Assembly (NCBI RefSeq): GCF_021168455.1
Contig: NZ_JAJOZR010000001.1
Location: 620,001-684,000, forward strand
DNA from: Ferranicluibacter quercicola
GTDB lineage: Bacteria > Pseudomonadota > Alphaproteobacteria > Rhizobiales > Rhizobiaceae
Length of the DNA: 64,000 nucleotides
Reading direction: 5' to 3'
Shown here: positions 7,921 through 15,441 of the stretch, one piece after another
Position numbering within the stretch: the stretch's first letter is position 1
Layout of the letters: each line of letters starts with the position of its first letter
Position numbers and translations under genes: made by a program
The notes under the pieces: model-generated
The model's input: only the letters and a program-made list of their open reading frames with translations
What the model was told of the DNA's origin: nothing
The model's database searches: none

Positions 7921-9084
7921 TCACATGCCCTGCCGCAGGCGCAGGCCGCCGTCATCGAACAGGCGGATCGTCTCTGTCGACCAGGACAGCACGATCCGCT
8001 CGCCGGGCCTGACCGCAACGGGTGATCGGTACTCGACGGTGACCGTCTGGCCATCGGCAAGCTGGCAATAGAGATATTGCGTCCCGCCGAGATACTCCGA
8101 GAAATCGACGTTTGCCGTCAGCGAGCGGCCATCGACGAACGCTTGGCCGACCGTCAGATGTTCGGGCCGGATGCCGAAGGTGACGTCCGCCCCGCTTTCC
8201 CTCAATGCGGTCGGGAACGGCGCCGCCAGCGTCGCATCGGCCAGCGTCAGGCTGTCCCGACCGGTGCGCCGCGCGTTCAGGAGGTTCATCCGCGGCGAGC
8301 CGATGAAGCCGGCGACGAAGCTGTTGGCCGGGTCTTCGTAGATCTCGCGCGGGCTGCCGACCTGCTCGATCCGCCCTTCGCGCAGAACCACGATCATGTC
8401 CGCCAGCGTCATCGCTTCCGTCTGGTCGTGCGTCACGTAGATCATCGTATTGCCGAGCTCGCGGTGAAGCCTGGCAATCTCGATGCGCATGGAGACGCGA
8501 AGCTCGGCGTCGAGGTTCGACAACGGCTCGTCGAACAGAAAGACGTCCGGCTTGCGCACGATGGCGCGGCCGATGGCAACGCGCTGGCGCTGGCCGCCGG
8601 AAAGCTGTCCCGGACGCCGGTCGAGAAGATGGTCGGTCTTGAGGATGGCGGAAGCCGCCGCGACGCGGCGGTCGATCTCCGCCTTCGGCGTGTTGGCCAT
8701 CTTCAGGCCGAAAGCGAGGTTGTCGCGAACGCTCATATGGGGATAGAGCGCATAGGACTGGAAGACCATCGCAATGCCGCGATCCGACGGATCGAGATCG
8801 GTCACGTCGCGCCCCTTGATGGCGATCAGCCCGTCGGAAACCTCCTCGAGCCCCGCGATCATCCGCAGCAATGTGGATTTGCCGCAGCCGGACGGGCCGA
8901 CGAAGACGGTGAAGGCACCCTCCGGGATCGACAGGTCGATCCCGTGGATGATGTCGAGGTGGCCGAAGGATTTCCGGACCCCCGACAGGCGAACGCCACC
9001 GGTTGCAGCGCCGTCGTCGCCCGGCGGCGCGGCGGCCGCGCCGCCGGCCCATGCGGGCGAACCGGTGTCCTGAGCGAGGCTCAT
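7921..9084 (-). CDS. Sugar ABC transporter ATPase, UgpC/MsmK type
   Basis: 387 residues. Cytoplasmic ATPase subunit of a carbohydrate importer: Walker A GPSGCGKST, Q-loop MVFQSYALYPHMSV, signature LSGGQRQRVAIGRA, Walker B VFLFDEPLSNLD, and H-loop YVTHDQTEAMTLA. A C-terminal TOBE/MOP-like regulatory domain follows (GIRPEHLTVGQ onwards), as in MalK/UgpC. An unusual Ala/Pro/Gly-rich stretch of about 35 residues precedes the ATPase domain. The ATG at 9084 overlaps the stop of the GH127 gene (ATGA). It is the last gene of the arabinoside operon and would power the two permeases encoded upstream. Confidence 0.93.
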   Translation of the reverse strand: MSLAQDTGSPAWAGGAAAAPPGDDGAATGGVRLSGVRKSFGHLDIIHGIDLSIPEGAFTVFVGPSGCGKSTLLRMIAGLEEVSDGLIAIKGRDVTDLDPSDRGIAMVFQSYALYPHMSVRDNLAFGLKMANTPKAEIDRRVAAASAILKTDHLLDRRPGQLSGGQRQRVAIGRAIVRKPDVFLFDEPLSNLDAELRVSMRIEIARLHRELGNTMIYVTHDQTEAMTLADMIVVLREGRIEQVGSPREIYEDPANSFVAGFIGSPRMNLLNARRTGRDSLTLADATLAAPFPTALRESGADVTFGIRPEHLTVGQAFVDGRSLTANVDFSEYLGGTQYLYCQLADGQTVTVEYRSPVAVRPGERIVLSWSTETIRLFDDGGLRLRQGM

Positions 9085-11069
9085 TTCACCCCTCCCTTGC
9101 CGTCGCGCATCCACACCAGCATTTCGCCCGGCTCCCGGTTGTCCCAGAGATGATAGGGGACGAAACGCGCGGTCACTTTCGTGGCCTGCGGCGGCGTCTC
9201 GCGATAGAGCGTTTCACCCCAGTCGGCCTCGTCCCGCTCCGCAGCGATCTCGAGCGCGACCGCATCGTTCAGTCCGGGCATCGGCCGCTCGGTCGCGGAT
9301 GCCGGCTCGCCGGTGATCGTCAGCCGTTGCAGGCCGCTGCCGTTATCGGTCTCTTCGGTGCAGTAGACCAGCGGTCCGCGGACCAGCGCGACGCGACCGG
9401 CGTCCTGCCGGATCAGCGGATTGGCCCTGAGAAGCCGCGGTGCGAGCGGCAGGTCGAGTGCGATCTCGTCCTTGTCGGACCATTCGCGCTCGATCCGGGC
9501 ATAGCCGTCGATCATCACCTGGTCGAGTTCGACCGGCACGCCGTTGATCGAGAGCATCGCTCCCTTGCACCATGCAGGAATGCGCAGCGACAGCGTGAAG
9601 CGGGCAGGCTTGGCGAGACCGACATCGAAACGGATGGCCCCATCCCAGGGATAGCGCGTTTCCTGCGACAGCGAGACCGCTTCACCGGATAACTCGAACT
9701 GCGCCTTGCCTTCTCCATAGAGGTGAACCGCGATCTCGTCGTCCGAAACGGCATACATATAGGAGCCGATGGACGCGAGCAGCCGGGCGATGTTCGGCGG
9801 GCAGCACGGGCACGGATGCCACGTCCAGCGATGGTGCTTGCCGGCGCTTTCCAGCGGGTTGTCGTAGAAGAAGCGCGTTCCATCGAGCGAGAGACCCACC
9901 ATCGCACCGTTGTAGAGCGCCTGCTCCATGATGTCGGCATAGCGCCGGTCAGGGCCCCGGCCGAGCATGCGCGCGGCCCAGAAGACGATGCCGACCGAGG
10001 CGCAGGTTTCGTTATAGGCGCTTTCATTCGGCATATCGTACGGGTCGGTGAAGCCCTCGTTCGCCGCCGACGGACCGATGCCGCCGGTGACGTACATCTG
10101 CCGGGTGACGAGATCGCTCCAGAGCGTTTCGAGCGCGCCCGTCAGGCTGTCGTCGCTATATTCCGTCGCGATGTCGGCCATGCCGGAATAGAGGTACATG
10201 GCCCGCACGGCATGGCCGACGACCCGGGTCTGCGCGCGCACCGGCTGATGCGACTGGTTGTATTCGAAGCTGTGAAAGACGAACTTCTTCGCCTCGCGAC
10301 CGTCGCGTTTCGCCTCCTCGATGAAAAAGTGCGGCTCGGTGCCGCGTTCGTCGATGAAGTATTTGGAGAGGTCGAGATACTTCTGCTCGCCGGTCGCGCG
10401 GGCGAGCTTGACCAGCGCCAGCTCGATTTCCTCATGCCCGTCATAGCCGGAAATCTGGCCTTCGCCATGGCCGAAGACGGTGATCATATAGTCCGCGAAG
10501 CGGGCCATGACGTCGAGAAGCTTGCGCTTGCCCGTTGCCTGGTAATAGGCGACGGCGCCTTCGATCAGATGGCCGGCGCAGTAGAGTTCGTGAAAATCCC
10601 GCAGGTTCGTCCACCGGCGGCCGGGCTGCACGCGCTGGAACCAGGCGTTCAGATAGCCATCCTCGTCCTGCAGCTTTTCATAGAGATCGGCGATCTGGTC
10701 GACGCGGGCTTCGAGTGCGGGGTTGGGCGAGCGGAACAGCGAATAGGCGACCGTCTCGATCGACTTGCCCAGATCGCTGTCCCAGAACATCTGGGTGGAG
10801 CCGTCCCAGGGCTGGATCGGCAGCACGACGCCCGGGCTCGGCAGGCTGACATCGATCGCGGTAAGCATGCCGGCCTCGACGCAACGGTCGAGCAGCGTCT
10901 GTGCCGTCGTCGCGCAGATGGCATCCTGTCGCTCGCCGAACAGGCCGCCGAGCGTGACGCTCGGCACCGGCAGCGGCCGGAACTTGCGGTCCTTGCGGGC
11001 GTGGGGGCGGGTCTGGGTCTCGGTGTGCACGTTGCTATCCATGGCTTTTTCTTTCGAAGGAGGAGGCAT
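9081..11069 (-). CDS. Glycoside hydrolase family 127, beta-L-arabinofuranosidase (DUF1680)
   Basis: About 662 residues. Members remove terminal beta-L-arabinofuranose, for example from plant hydroxyproline-rich glycoprotein arabinans, using a cysteine nucleophile held by zinc. The conserved site is visible: TGGIGPSAANEGF near residue 330 (acid/base Glu), NESAYNETCA near 353 (Zn-ligand Glu and Cys) and HPCPCCPPN near 420 (nucleophile and ligand Cys). No signal peptide, so it acts in the cytoplasm on imported oligosaccharide. The ATG at 11069 overlaps the permease stop (TGATG); an in-frame ATG at 11042 is an alternative start. It sits between permease and ATPase genes of a sugar transporter, which ties uptake and hydrolysis together. 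Confidence 0.92.
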   Translation of the reverse strand: MPPPSKEKAMDSNVHTETQTRPHARKDRKFRPLPVPSVTLGGLFGERQDAICATTAQTLLDRCVEAGMLTAIDVSLPSPGVVLPIQPWDGSTQMFWDSDLGKSIETVAYSLFRSPNPALEARVDQIADLYEKLQDEDGYLNAWFQRVQPGRRWTNLRDFHELYCAGHLIEGAVAYYQATGKRKLLDVMARFADYMITVFGHGEGQISGYDGHEEIELALVKLARATGEQKYLDLSKYFIDERGTEPHFFIEEAKRDGREAKKFVFHSFEYNQSHQPVRAQTRVVGHAVRAMYLYSGMADIATEYSDDSLTGALETLWSDLVTRQMYVTGGIGPSAANEGFTDPYDMPNESAYNETCASVGIVFWAARMLGRGPDRRYADIMEQALYNGAMVGLSLDGTRFFYDNPLESAGKHHRWTWHPCPCCPPNIARLLASIGSYMYAVSDDEIAVHLYGEGKAQFELSGEAVSLSQETRYPWDGAIRFDVGLAKPARFTLSLRIPAWCKGAMLSINGVPVELDQVMIDGYARIEREWSDKDEIALDLPLAPRLLRANPLIRQDAGRVALVRGPLVYCTEETDNGSGLQRLTITGEPASATERPMPGLNDAVALEIAAERDEADWGETLYRETPPQATKVTARFVPYHLWDNREPGEMLVWMRDGKGGVK

Positions 11070-12010
11070 CACTTGACGGCGCCGGCCATGAGGCCGCGCA
11101 TGTAGTAGCGTTGAAGGAGGAGGAAGATGATGAGGCACGGGATCGTCATGACGACCACCCCGGCCTGAACCGCGCCCCAGTTGATCGCACCGAGACGGCC
11201 GGCCCGCACCGCCATCATGAGGACGGGCATGGTGTAGTTCTCGTTGCTGGAGAGAAGCACGAGCGCCGCGAGAAACTCGTTCCAGGCATTGAGGAAAGCG
11301 AAGATCGCGACAGTGGCGGCGCCGGGCAGGACGAGCGGCAAAAGCACGCGGACGAGCAGCTTCAGATCCCGTGCCCCGTCGATCCGCGCGGCTTCCTCGA
11401 TCTCCTTCGGCACCGCGTCGAAGGCGTTGCGCATCATGAACACGGAGAAGGGCAGCTGCAGCGTGACATAGACCAGCACCAGCCCGAACAGCGAATTGTT
11501 GAGCCCGAGCTTCGCGAGGATAATGAACAGCGGCGTCAGGATCGACTGGAACGGGATCATCAGCGTCGCGATGATCAGCACGAACAGCGTGTTCTTCAGC
11601 GGAAACCGATAGCGCGAGAAACCGTAGCCCGCGAGCAGGCTGATGGCGACGGTGAGCACGACGGTGGCGAGCGAGACGATCAGCGAGTTGAGCGTATGCT
11701 GCCAGACGCCGGCACCGAACGTATCGAGGGACCGATACGAGTCGAGGCTGAAACCCGTCGTCGGCCAGGGCGGCAAGGGCGGGGTCATGCCTTCCGCACC
11801 GCCGCGGAACGAGGCGAGGAAGGCGATGGCGAAGGGTGCGAGGAAGAAGAGGACGATGGCGACGCCGGCCGTGTGGTAGGCGACCGCATCCTTGCGCTTG
11901 CGGCGGGCACGGGCGAGCTTCGCCGCCTCGTTCGCCGGGTTCGGTCCTACCTCCGTGATGTGTCCGGCCGTTGTCATGGTCGAGGAGAGCGCTGTCTGCG
12001 TCATGGTCAT
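11069..12010 (-). CDS. Sugar ABC transporter permease, MalG type
   Basis: 313 residues. An N-terminal cytoplasmic tail of about 40 residues (ARRKRKD), then six predicted membrane segments. The ATPase-contacting EAA loop is seen as EIEEAARIDGARDLKLLVRV near the middle of the C-terminal half, as in MalG-class permeases. The ATG at 12010 overlaps the stop of the preceding permease (ATGA). It forms the membrane channel with the MalF-type partner encoded upstream. Confidence 0.93.
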   Translation of the reverse strand: MTMTQTALSSTMTTAGHITEVGPNPANEAAKLARARRKRKDAVAYHTAGVAIVLFFLAPFAIAFLASFRGGAEGMTPPLPPWPTTGFSLDSYRSLDTFGAGVWQHTLNSLIVSLATVVLTVAISLLAGYGFSRYRFPLKNTLFVLIIATLMIPFQSILTPLFIILAKLGLNNSLFGLVLVYVTLQLPFSVFMMRNAFDAVPKEIEEAARIDGARDLKLLVRVLLPLVLPGAATVAIFAFLNAWNEFLAALVLLSSNENYTMPVLMMAVRAGRLGAINWGAVQAGVVVMTIPCLIIFLLLQRYYMRGLMAGAVK

Positions 12011-12924
12011 GCCTTGTCGTCTCCGACCTTCAGCAGCCAGAGCTGCACGATGCTGATGGCAACGAGGATGGCGAGCAGCACGATCGAAAGCGAAGCGCCG
12101 TAGCCGAGGTTGAAGGACACGAAGGACTGGTTGAAGATGTAGTAGACGACCGAGATCATCCGGTTCTGCGGCCCCCCTGCCGTCATGATGTAGAACTGGT
12201 CGAAGGCGAGGATCGAACCGGTCACGGAGATGATCAGCGCCAGTGCGATCGTGCGGCGCATCAGGGGAAGCGTGAGGTAGCGAAACCGTTGCCAGCGTTT
12301 CGCCCCGTCGATGCGCGCCGCCTCGACGATATCGGCCGGAATGGCCTGCAGCCCGGTGAGCAGGATGATCATGGTGAAGCCGGCGATCTTCCAGACGACC
12401 ATGACGATGATGGTAAGGAAGGCGCTGTCGAAGCTCGCAAGCAGGTTGGGGCTTCGCTCCACGATGCCGAGTTGCCGGAGAAGAGGTCCGATGAAGCCGC
12501 TGTCCACATTGGCAAGCCAAACCCAGAGGAGCGATGCGGTCGCCAGCCCGACGACGACGGGCAGAAAGATGACGGTGCGATAGGCGCCCACGAAACGCCG
12601 CTGCTTTTCCACGAAGAGCGCCAGCGGAAAGGCGACGGCGAAAATCGCGATGGTGGCGACGACCGTGTAGAGCGCCGTGAACCGCAGGGCCGACAGGAAC
12701 CGGGTGTCGTTGATCATGCGGATATAGTTGTTGATGCCGATCCAGCGCTGGGCGCCCATCAGCGGCCAGGCATGCAGGCTCATCCAGGCAGTCATAATCA
12801 CCGGAATGACGAAGAACAGGAGGGCGAGCGCCATGGCGGGCGCGATATACAGAAGGCCGCGCCAGGCCGACGACCTCGGCCTCGGGCGTCCCGCGGCGCG
12901 CGACAGGTTGGAAACGAGGGTCAT
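12007..12924 (-). CDS. Sugar ABC transporter permease, MalF type
   Basis: 305 residues with six membrane segments and the EAA-loop sequence DIVEAARIDGAKRWQRFRYL. The N-terminus LLYIAPAMALALLFFVIPV is typical of UgpA/MalF-class CUT1 permeases. ATG at 12924 was preferred to a TTG six bases further upstream. A 119-base gap with a strong stem-loop separates it from the binding-protein gene, which would allow more binding protein than permease to be made. Confidence 0.93.
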   Translation of the reverse strand: MTLVSNLSRAAGRPRPRSSAWRGLLYIAPAMALALLFFVIPVIMTAWMSLHAWPLMGAQRWIGINNYIRMINDTRFLSALRFTALYTVVATIAIFAVAFPLALFVEKQRRFVGAYRTVIFLPVVVGLATASLLWVWLANVDSGFIGPLLRQLGIVERSPNLLASFDSAFLTIIVMVVWKIAGFTMIILLTGLQAIPADIVEAARIDGAKRWQRFRYLTLPLMRRTIALALIISVTGSILAFDQFYIMTAGGPQNRMISVVYYIFNQSFVSFNLGYGASLSIVLLAILVAISIVQLWLLKVGDDKA

Positions 12925-12992
12925 GAGCAATCTCGCACTTCACGGTCCGGCCGACGACCCGATCGACATCGGGCGCGGTCGCTGAAGGGATC

Positions 12993-13022
12993 GGGCGGAG
13001 GGGATCGGTTCCCCCTCCGCCC
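12993..13022 (-). terminator. Stem-loop between sugar-binding protein and permease genes
   Basis: GGGCGGAGGGG (12993-13003) pairs perfectly with CCCCTCCGCCC (13012-13022) around an 8-base loop. There is no T-run. In ABC operons such stems after the binding-protein gene usually stabilise the upstream mRNA or partly terminate. Confidence 0.65.
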
Positions 13023-13042
13023 GCGGGCGACCACTGGGAGGA

Positions 13043-14281
13043 TCACTGGCCGCTTTCGATGATCGACTGCATCTCGGACTGGGCCGAAGAGAACGCGCCA
13101 TCGACGTCGTCTCCGAAGATCGCGGCGTTGATGAAGGTGGCCCAGGGGCCGTTGGCACTGTTGATCAGGTCGTTGAACTGCAGGGTATAGGGCGTTTTTG
13201 CGACCGCGATCGCCTTCATGCCCACCTCCATGCGCGGATCCAGACCCTTCAGTACCTCTTCGGCGATATCGCTGCGGGTCGGCAGGCTGCCATACTTCGC
13301 CATGATCTTCTGGCCTTCCTCCGAATAGATGTACTGGATGAAGGCCTTGACCGGCGCGAGCTTGGTCGTGCCCTTGGTCACCACCACATTGTCGCCGCCG
13401 GCAAAGGACGAGGGTTGCCCGTTGACGCCGGGAATGAGCGTGACGCCGAAGTCGATCGTTGGATGCTCGGTGACGAGCGTGCCGATGGCGAAGGCACCGA
13501 GGCTCTGCTGGCCGATCTTGCCATTGGTGAAGGACAGGAAGTTCGTGCCGTTGTCGCTGGCCGCGCCCGACGGCACGAGGTCCTTCTTGACCATGTTGCG
13601 GTAGATATCGACCGCCTTGCGCATCTCCGGCGTATCGAGGGTCGCGGTCTTGCCGTCGGCCGAAAGAATATCGGCACCCGCACCCCAGACGAGCGGGGTG
13701 TAGGTGAAGATCATGCAGCCGCCGCAGCCACCGCCCGAAAAGTAGAAGCCGTAGGTGTCGTCGCCGAGCGCGCGGATCTTTTGGGCATTGGCGGTGATCT
13801 CGTCCCAGTTGGCGGGCGCCTTTTCCGGGTCGAGGCCCGCCTTGCGGTAGAGGTCCTTGTTCCAGGCGAAAACGGAGGTTTCGACGGACAGCGGCAGGCC
13901 GTAGATCCTGTCCTCATAGGTGCCGAGGCGGACATGGGACGGCGAGAGGGCATTGAAGTAGGGCAGGCTTCTTGCCCAGTCGGTCAAATCCTCGAGCTGC
14001 CCCGCAGCGGCGAAGGCCGGGGTGTAGATCAGGTCCATCGACAGCGCGTCCGGCGCCTGACCGCCTGCAATCGACGTCGCATATTTCTGCACGAGTTCCG
14101 AGAAGGGAACTTCGGTCAGCGCGACTTTGTCCTCATGGCCGGCATTATAGGCGGCGACGACGTTCTTGAAGGCGTCGCCGACGCCGGTGCGGACCCACAT
14201 ATTGATGGTTTCGGCCGAGGCGAGGCCCGGGCTCAGGGACAGCGCGAGCAGGCTCGTCGCCGCGAGAAGCTTCGTCATCAT
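13043..14281 (-). CDS. Sugar ABC transporter substrate-binding protein (CUT1)
   Basis: 412 residues of the family 1 extracellular solute-binding fold. Signal peptide LLAATSLLALSLSPGLASA precedes the mature start ETINMWVRTG. Typical elements follow: GGQAPDALSMDLIYTPAFA, EDLTDWARSL, YGLPLSVETSVFAWNKDLY and DNVVVTKGT. GGGAGG lies seven bases before the ATG at 14281; an ATG at 14287 is too close to it. An unusual SGGGCGGCMIF segment near residue 185 carries a Cys-x-x-Cys pair that could form a disulfide in the periplasm. It is the second gene of the operon, directly after lacI. With GH127 downstream, an arabinofuranosyl oligosaccharide is the likely ligand. Confidence 0.92.
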   Translation of the reverse strand: MMTKLLAATSLLALSLSPGLASAETINMWVRTGVGDAFKNVVAAYNAGHEDKVALTEVPFSELVQKYATSIAGGQAPDALSMDLIYTPAFAAAGQLEDLTDWARSLPYFNALSPSHVRLGTYEDRIYGLPLSVETSVFAWNKDLYRKAGLDPEKAPANWDEITANAQKIRALGDDTYGFYFSGGGCGGCMIFTYTPLVWGAGADILSADGKTATLDTPEMRKAVDIYRNMVKKDLVPSGAASDNGTNFLSFTNGKIGQQSLGAFAIGTLVTEHPTIDFGVTLIPGVNGQPSSFAGGDNVVVTKGTTKLAPVKAFIQYIYSEEGQKIMAKYGSLPTRSDIAEEVLKGLDPRMEVGMKAIAVAKTPYTLQFNDLINSANGPWATFINAAIFGDDVDGAFSSAQSEMQSIIESGQ

Positions 14282-14306
14282 GGTCATTCCTCCCTTGTGG
14301 CGCTCC

Positions 14307-15332
14307 TCAGCGCCATTTCTCCGTCTCGGGGCTCCCGACCCCGCATGATTGCCGAACCACGAGGCGGCACGGCAATGTTCTCACGCCCGGCTCCACGGTC
14401 TGGCCTTCCGCCAGCGCGAGGATGGTCAGGCCCGCCTGACGCCCGAGTTCCTTGAGGTCCATGTCCACCGATGTCAGTGGCGGACGCATCTGGGCAGCGA
14501 CAATCTCCCAATTGTCGAAGCCGACGATCGCGACATCCTCGGGCACGCGAATGCCGCGCTCCCGCAGAGCGTCCACGGCCCCGCGGGCGATCTGGTCGTT
14601 GCCGCAGAACAGCGCATCCGGCTTTTCGCCGGGCGCAGACCAAAGGCCGTCCACGGCATCCCGCCCCCAGGTCTCCGACCATTCGCCGAAGAGAACGGTT
14701 GCTCCCTCCCCGACCACAGCGCGGAACGCACCGCTGCGCTCGCGAACCGAGAAGAAGTCCTGCGGGCCGGTCACATGCACGATCCGCTGCCGCCCGCTCG
14801 CCTTCAGCCACTCCACCGCGAACTTTGCGCCCTGCGCATCGTCCGAGCGGAAGGACACGCTGTCCGGTCCGCCCTCGGTAAAGGCGTAGACCACGGGGAC
14901 CGGCACATCCGACAGGTCGATCGGCAGGCGGCGATCGACGCGCTTTCCCGTGGCGATGATGCCGTCCACCTGCTTGTCGAGCATCGCATCCACATGCACC
15001 TGGCCGAGCGCCGGATCATCCTCGATGGCACAGAGAAAGACGGAGACGCCGCGATCGACCAGGGCTTCGGAAACGCCCGCCATGACCGGCAATGTAAAGC
15101 GACCGTAGGTGTCGTTCGTCAGAAGGCCGATGGTGAAGCTGCGCTTCGACAACAGTCCCTGCGCCAGTGCGTTCGGCCGGAAGCCGATTTCGCGTGCGAC
15201 GCGCTTGACCCGCTGGCGTGTCTCCTCGCCCATGCGGCCCGTGTCGTTGAGCGCCTTCGACGCGGTGGAAATGCTGACCCCTGCCATGGCCGCAAGATTG
15301 CGGATCGTCTGCCGTCCTCCCTTTCCGCGCAT
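14307..15332 (-). CDS. LacI-family transcriptional regulator
   Basis: 341 residues. N-terminal helix-turn-helix and hinge (TIRNLAAMAGVSISTASKAL, then TRQRVKRVAREIGFRPNALA), followed by a sugar-binding Peripla_BP_3 domain (IGLLTNDTYGRF ... DALFCGNDQIARGAVDAL ... VAIVGFDNWEIV). ATG at 15332 has GGGAGG twelve bases upstream; a TTG at 15344 directly abuts that site and is unlikely. It is the first gene of the arabinoside operon. Two perfect palindromes of LacI type sit in its promoter, so it most likely represses itself and the whole operon until the sugar binds. Confidence 0.94.
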   Translation of the reverse strand: MRGKGGRQTIRNLAAMAGVSISTASKALNDTGRMGEETRQRVKRVAREIGFRPNALAQGLLSKRSFTIGLLTNDTYGRFTLPVMAGVSEALVDRGVSVFLCAIEDDPALGQVHVDAMLDKQVDGIIATGKRVDRRLPIDLSDVPVPVVYAFTEGGPDSVSFRSDDAQGAKFAVEWLKASGRQRIVHVTGPQDFFSVRERSGAFRAVVGEGATVLFGEWSETWGRDAVDGLWSAPGEKPDALFCGNDQIARGAVDALRERGIRVPEDVAIVGFDNWEIVAAQMRPPLTSVDMDLKELGRQAGLTILALAEGQTVEPGVRTLPCRLVVRQSCGVGSPETEKWR

Positions 15333-15366
15333 GATATCTCGCAACCTCCCTGTTGCTCTCGGAACA

Positions 15367-15382
15367 GAGAAAAGCTTTTCTC
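15367..15382. promoter_or_regulatory. Operator O1, palindrome over the -10 region of the lacI operon
   Basis: GAGAAAAGCTTTTCTC is a perfect 16-base palindrome with a central CpG-like pair (GC), the shape of a LacI/GalR-family operator. It covers the candidate -10 (TTTTCT on the minus strand, 15368-15373). Confidence 0.8.
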
Positions 15383-15396
15383 ACGCGCTTCGTCAA
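15368..15396 (-). promoter_or_regulatory. Candidate sigma-70 promoter of the lacI-arabinoside operon
   Basis: On the minus strand TTGACG (15391-15396) is followed after 17 bases by TTTTCT (15368-15373), about 35 bases before the lacI start codon. The -35 is good, the -10 weak. The position between and within two operators supports it. Confidence 0.6.
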
Positions 15397-15397
15397 A

Positions 15398-15415
15398 TGA
15401 GAAAACGTTTTCTCA
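15398..15415. promoter_or_regulatory. Operator O2, palindrome just upstream of the -35
   Basis: TGAGAAAACGTTTTCTCA is a perfect 18-base palindrome sharing the core GAGAAAA..TTTTCTC with O1. Centres are 32 bases apart, about three helical turns, so two repressor dimers could sit on the same face of the DNA. Confidence 0.82.
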
Positions 15416-15441
15416 CTGAGAAACTTGCAGAGAGAAGGTTG

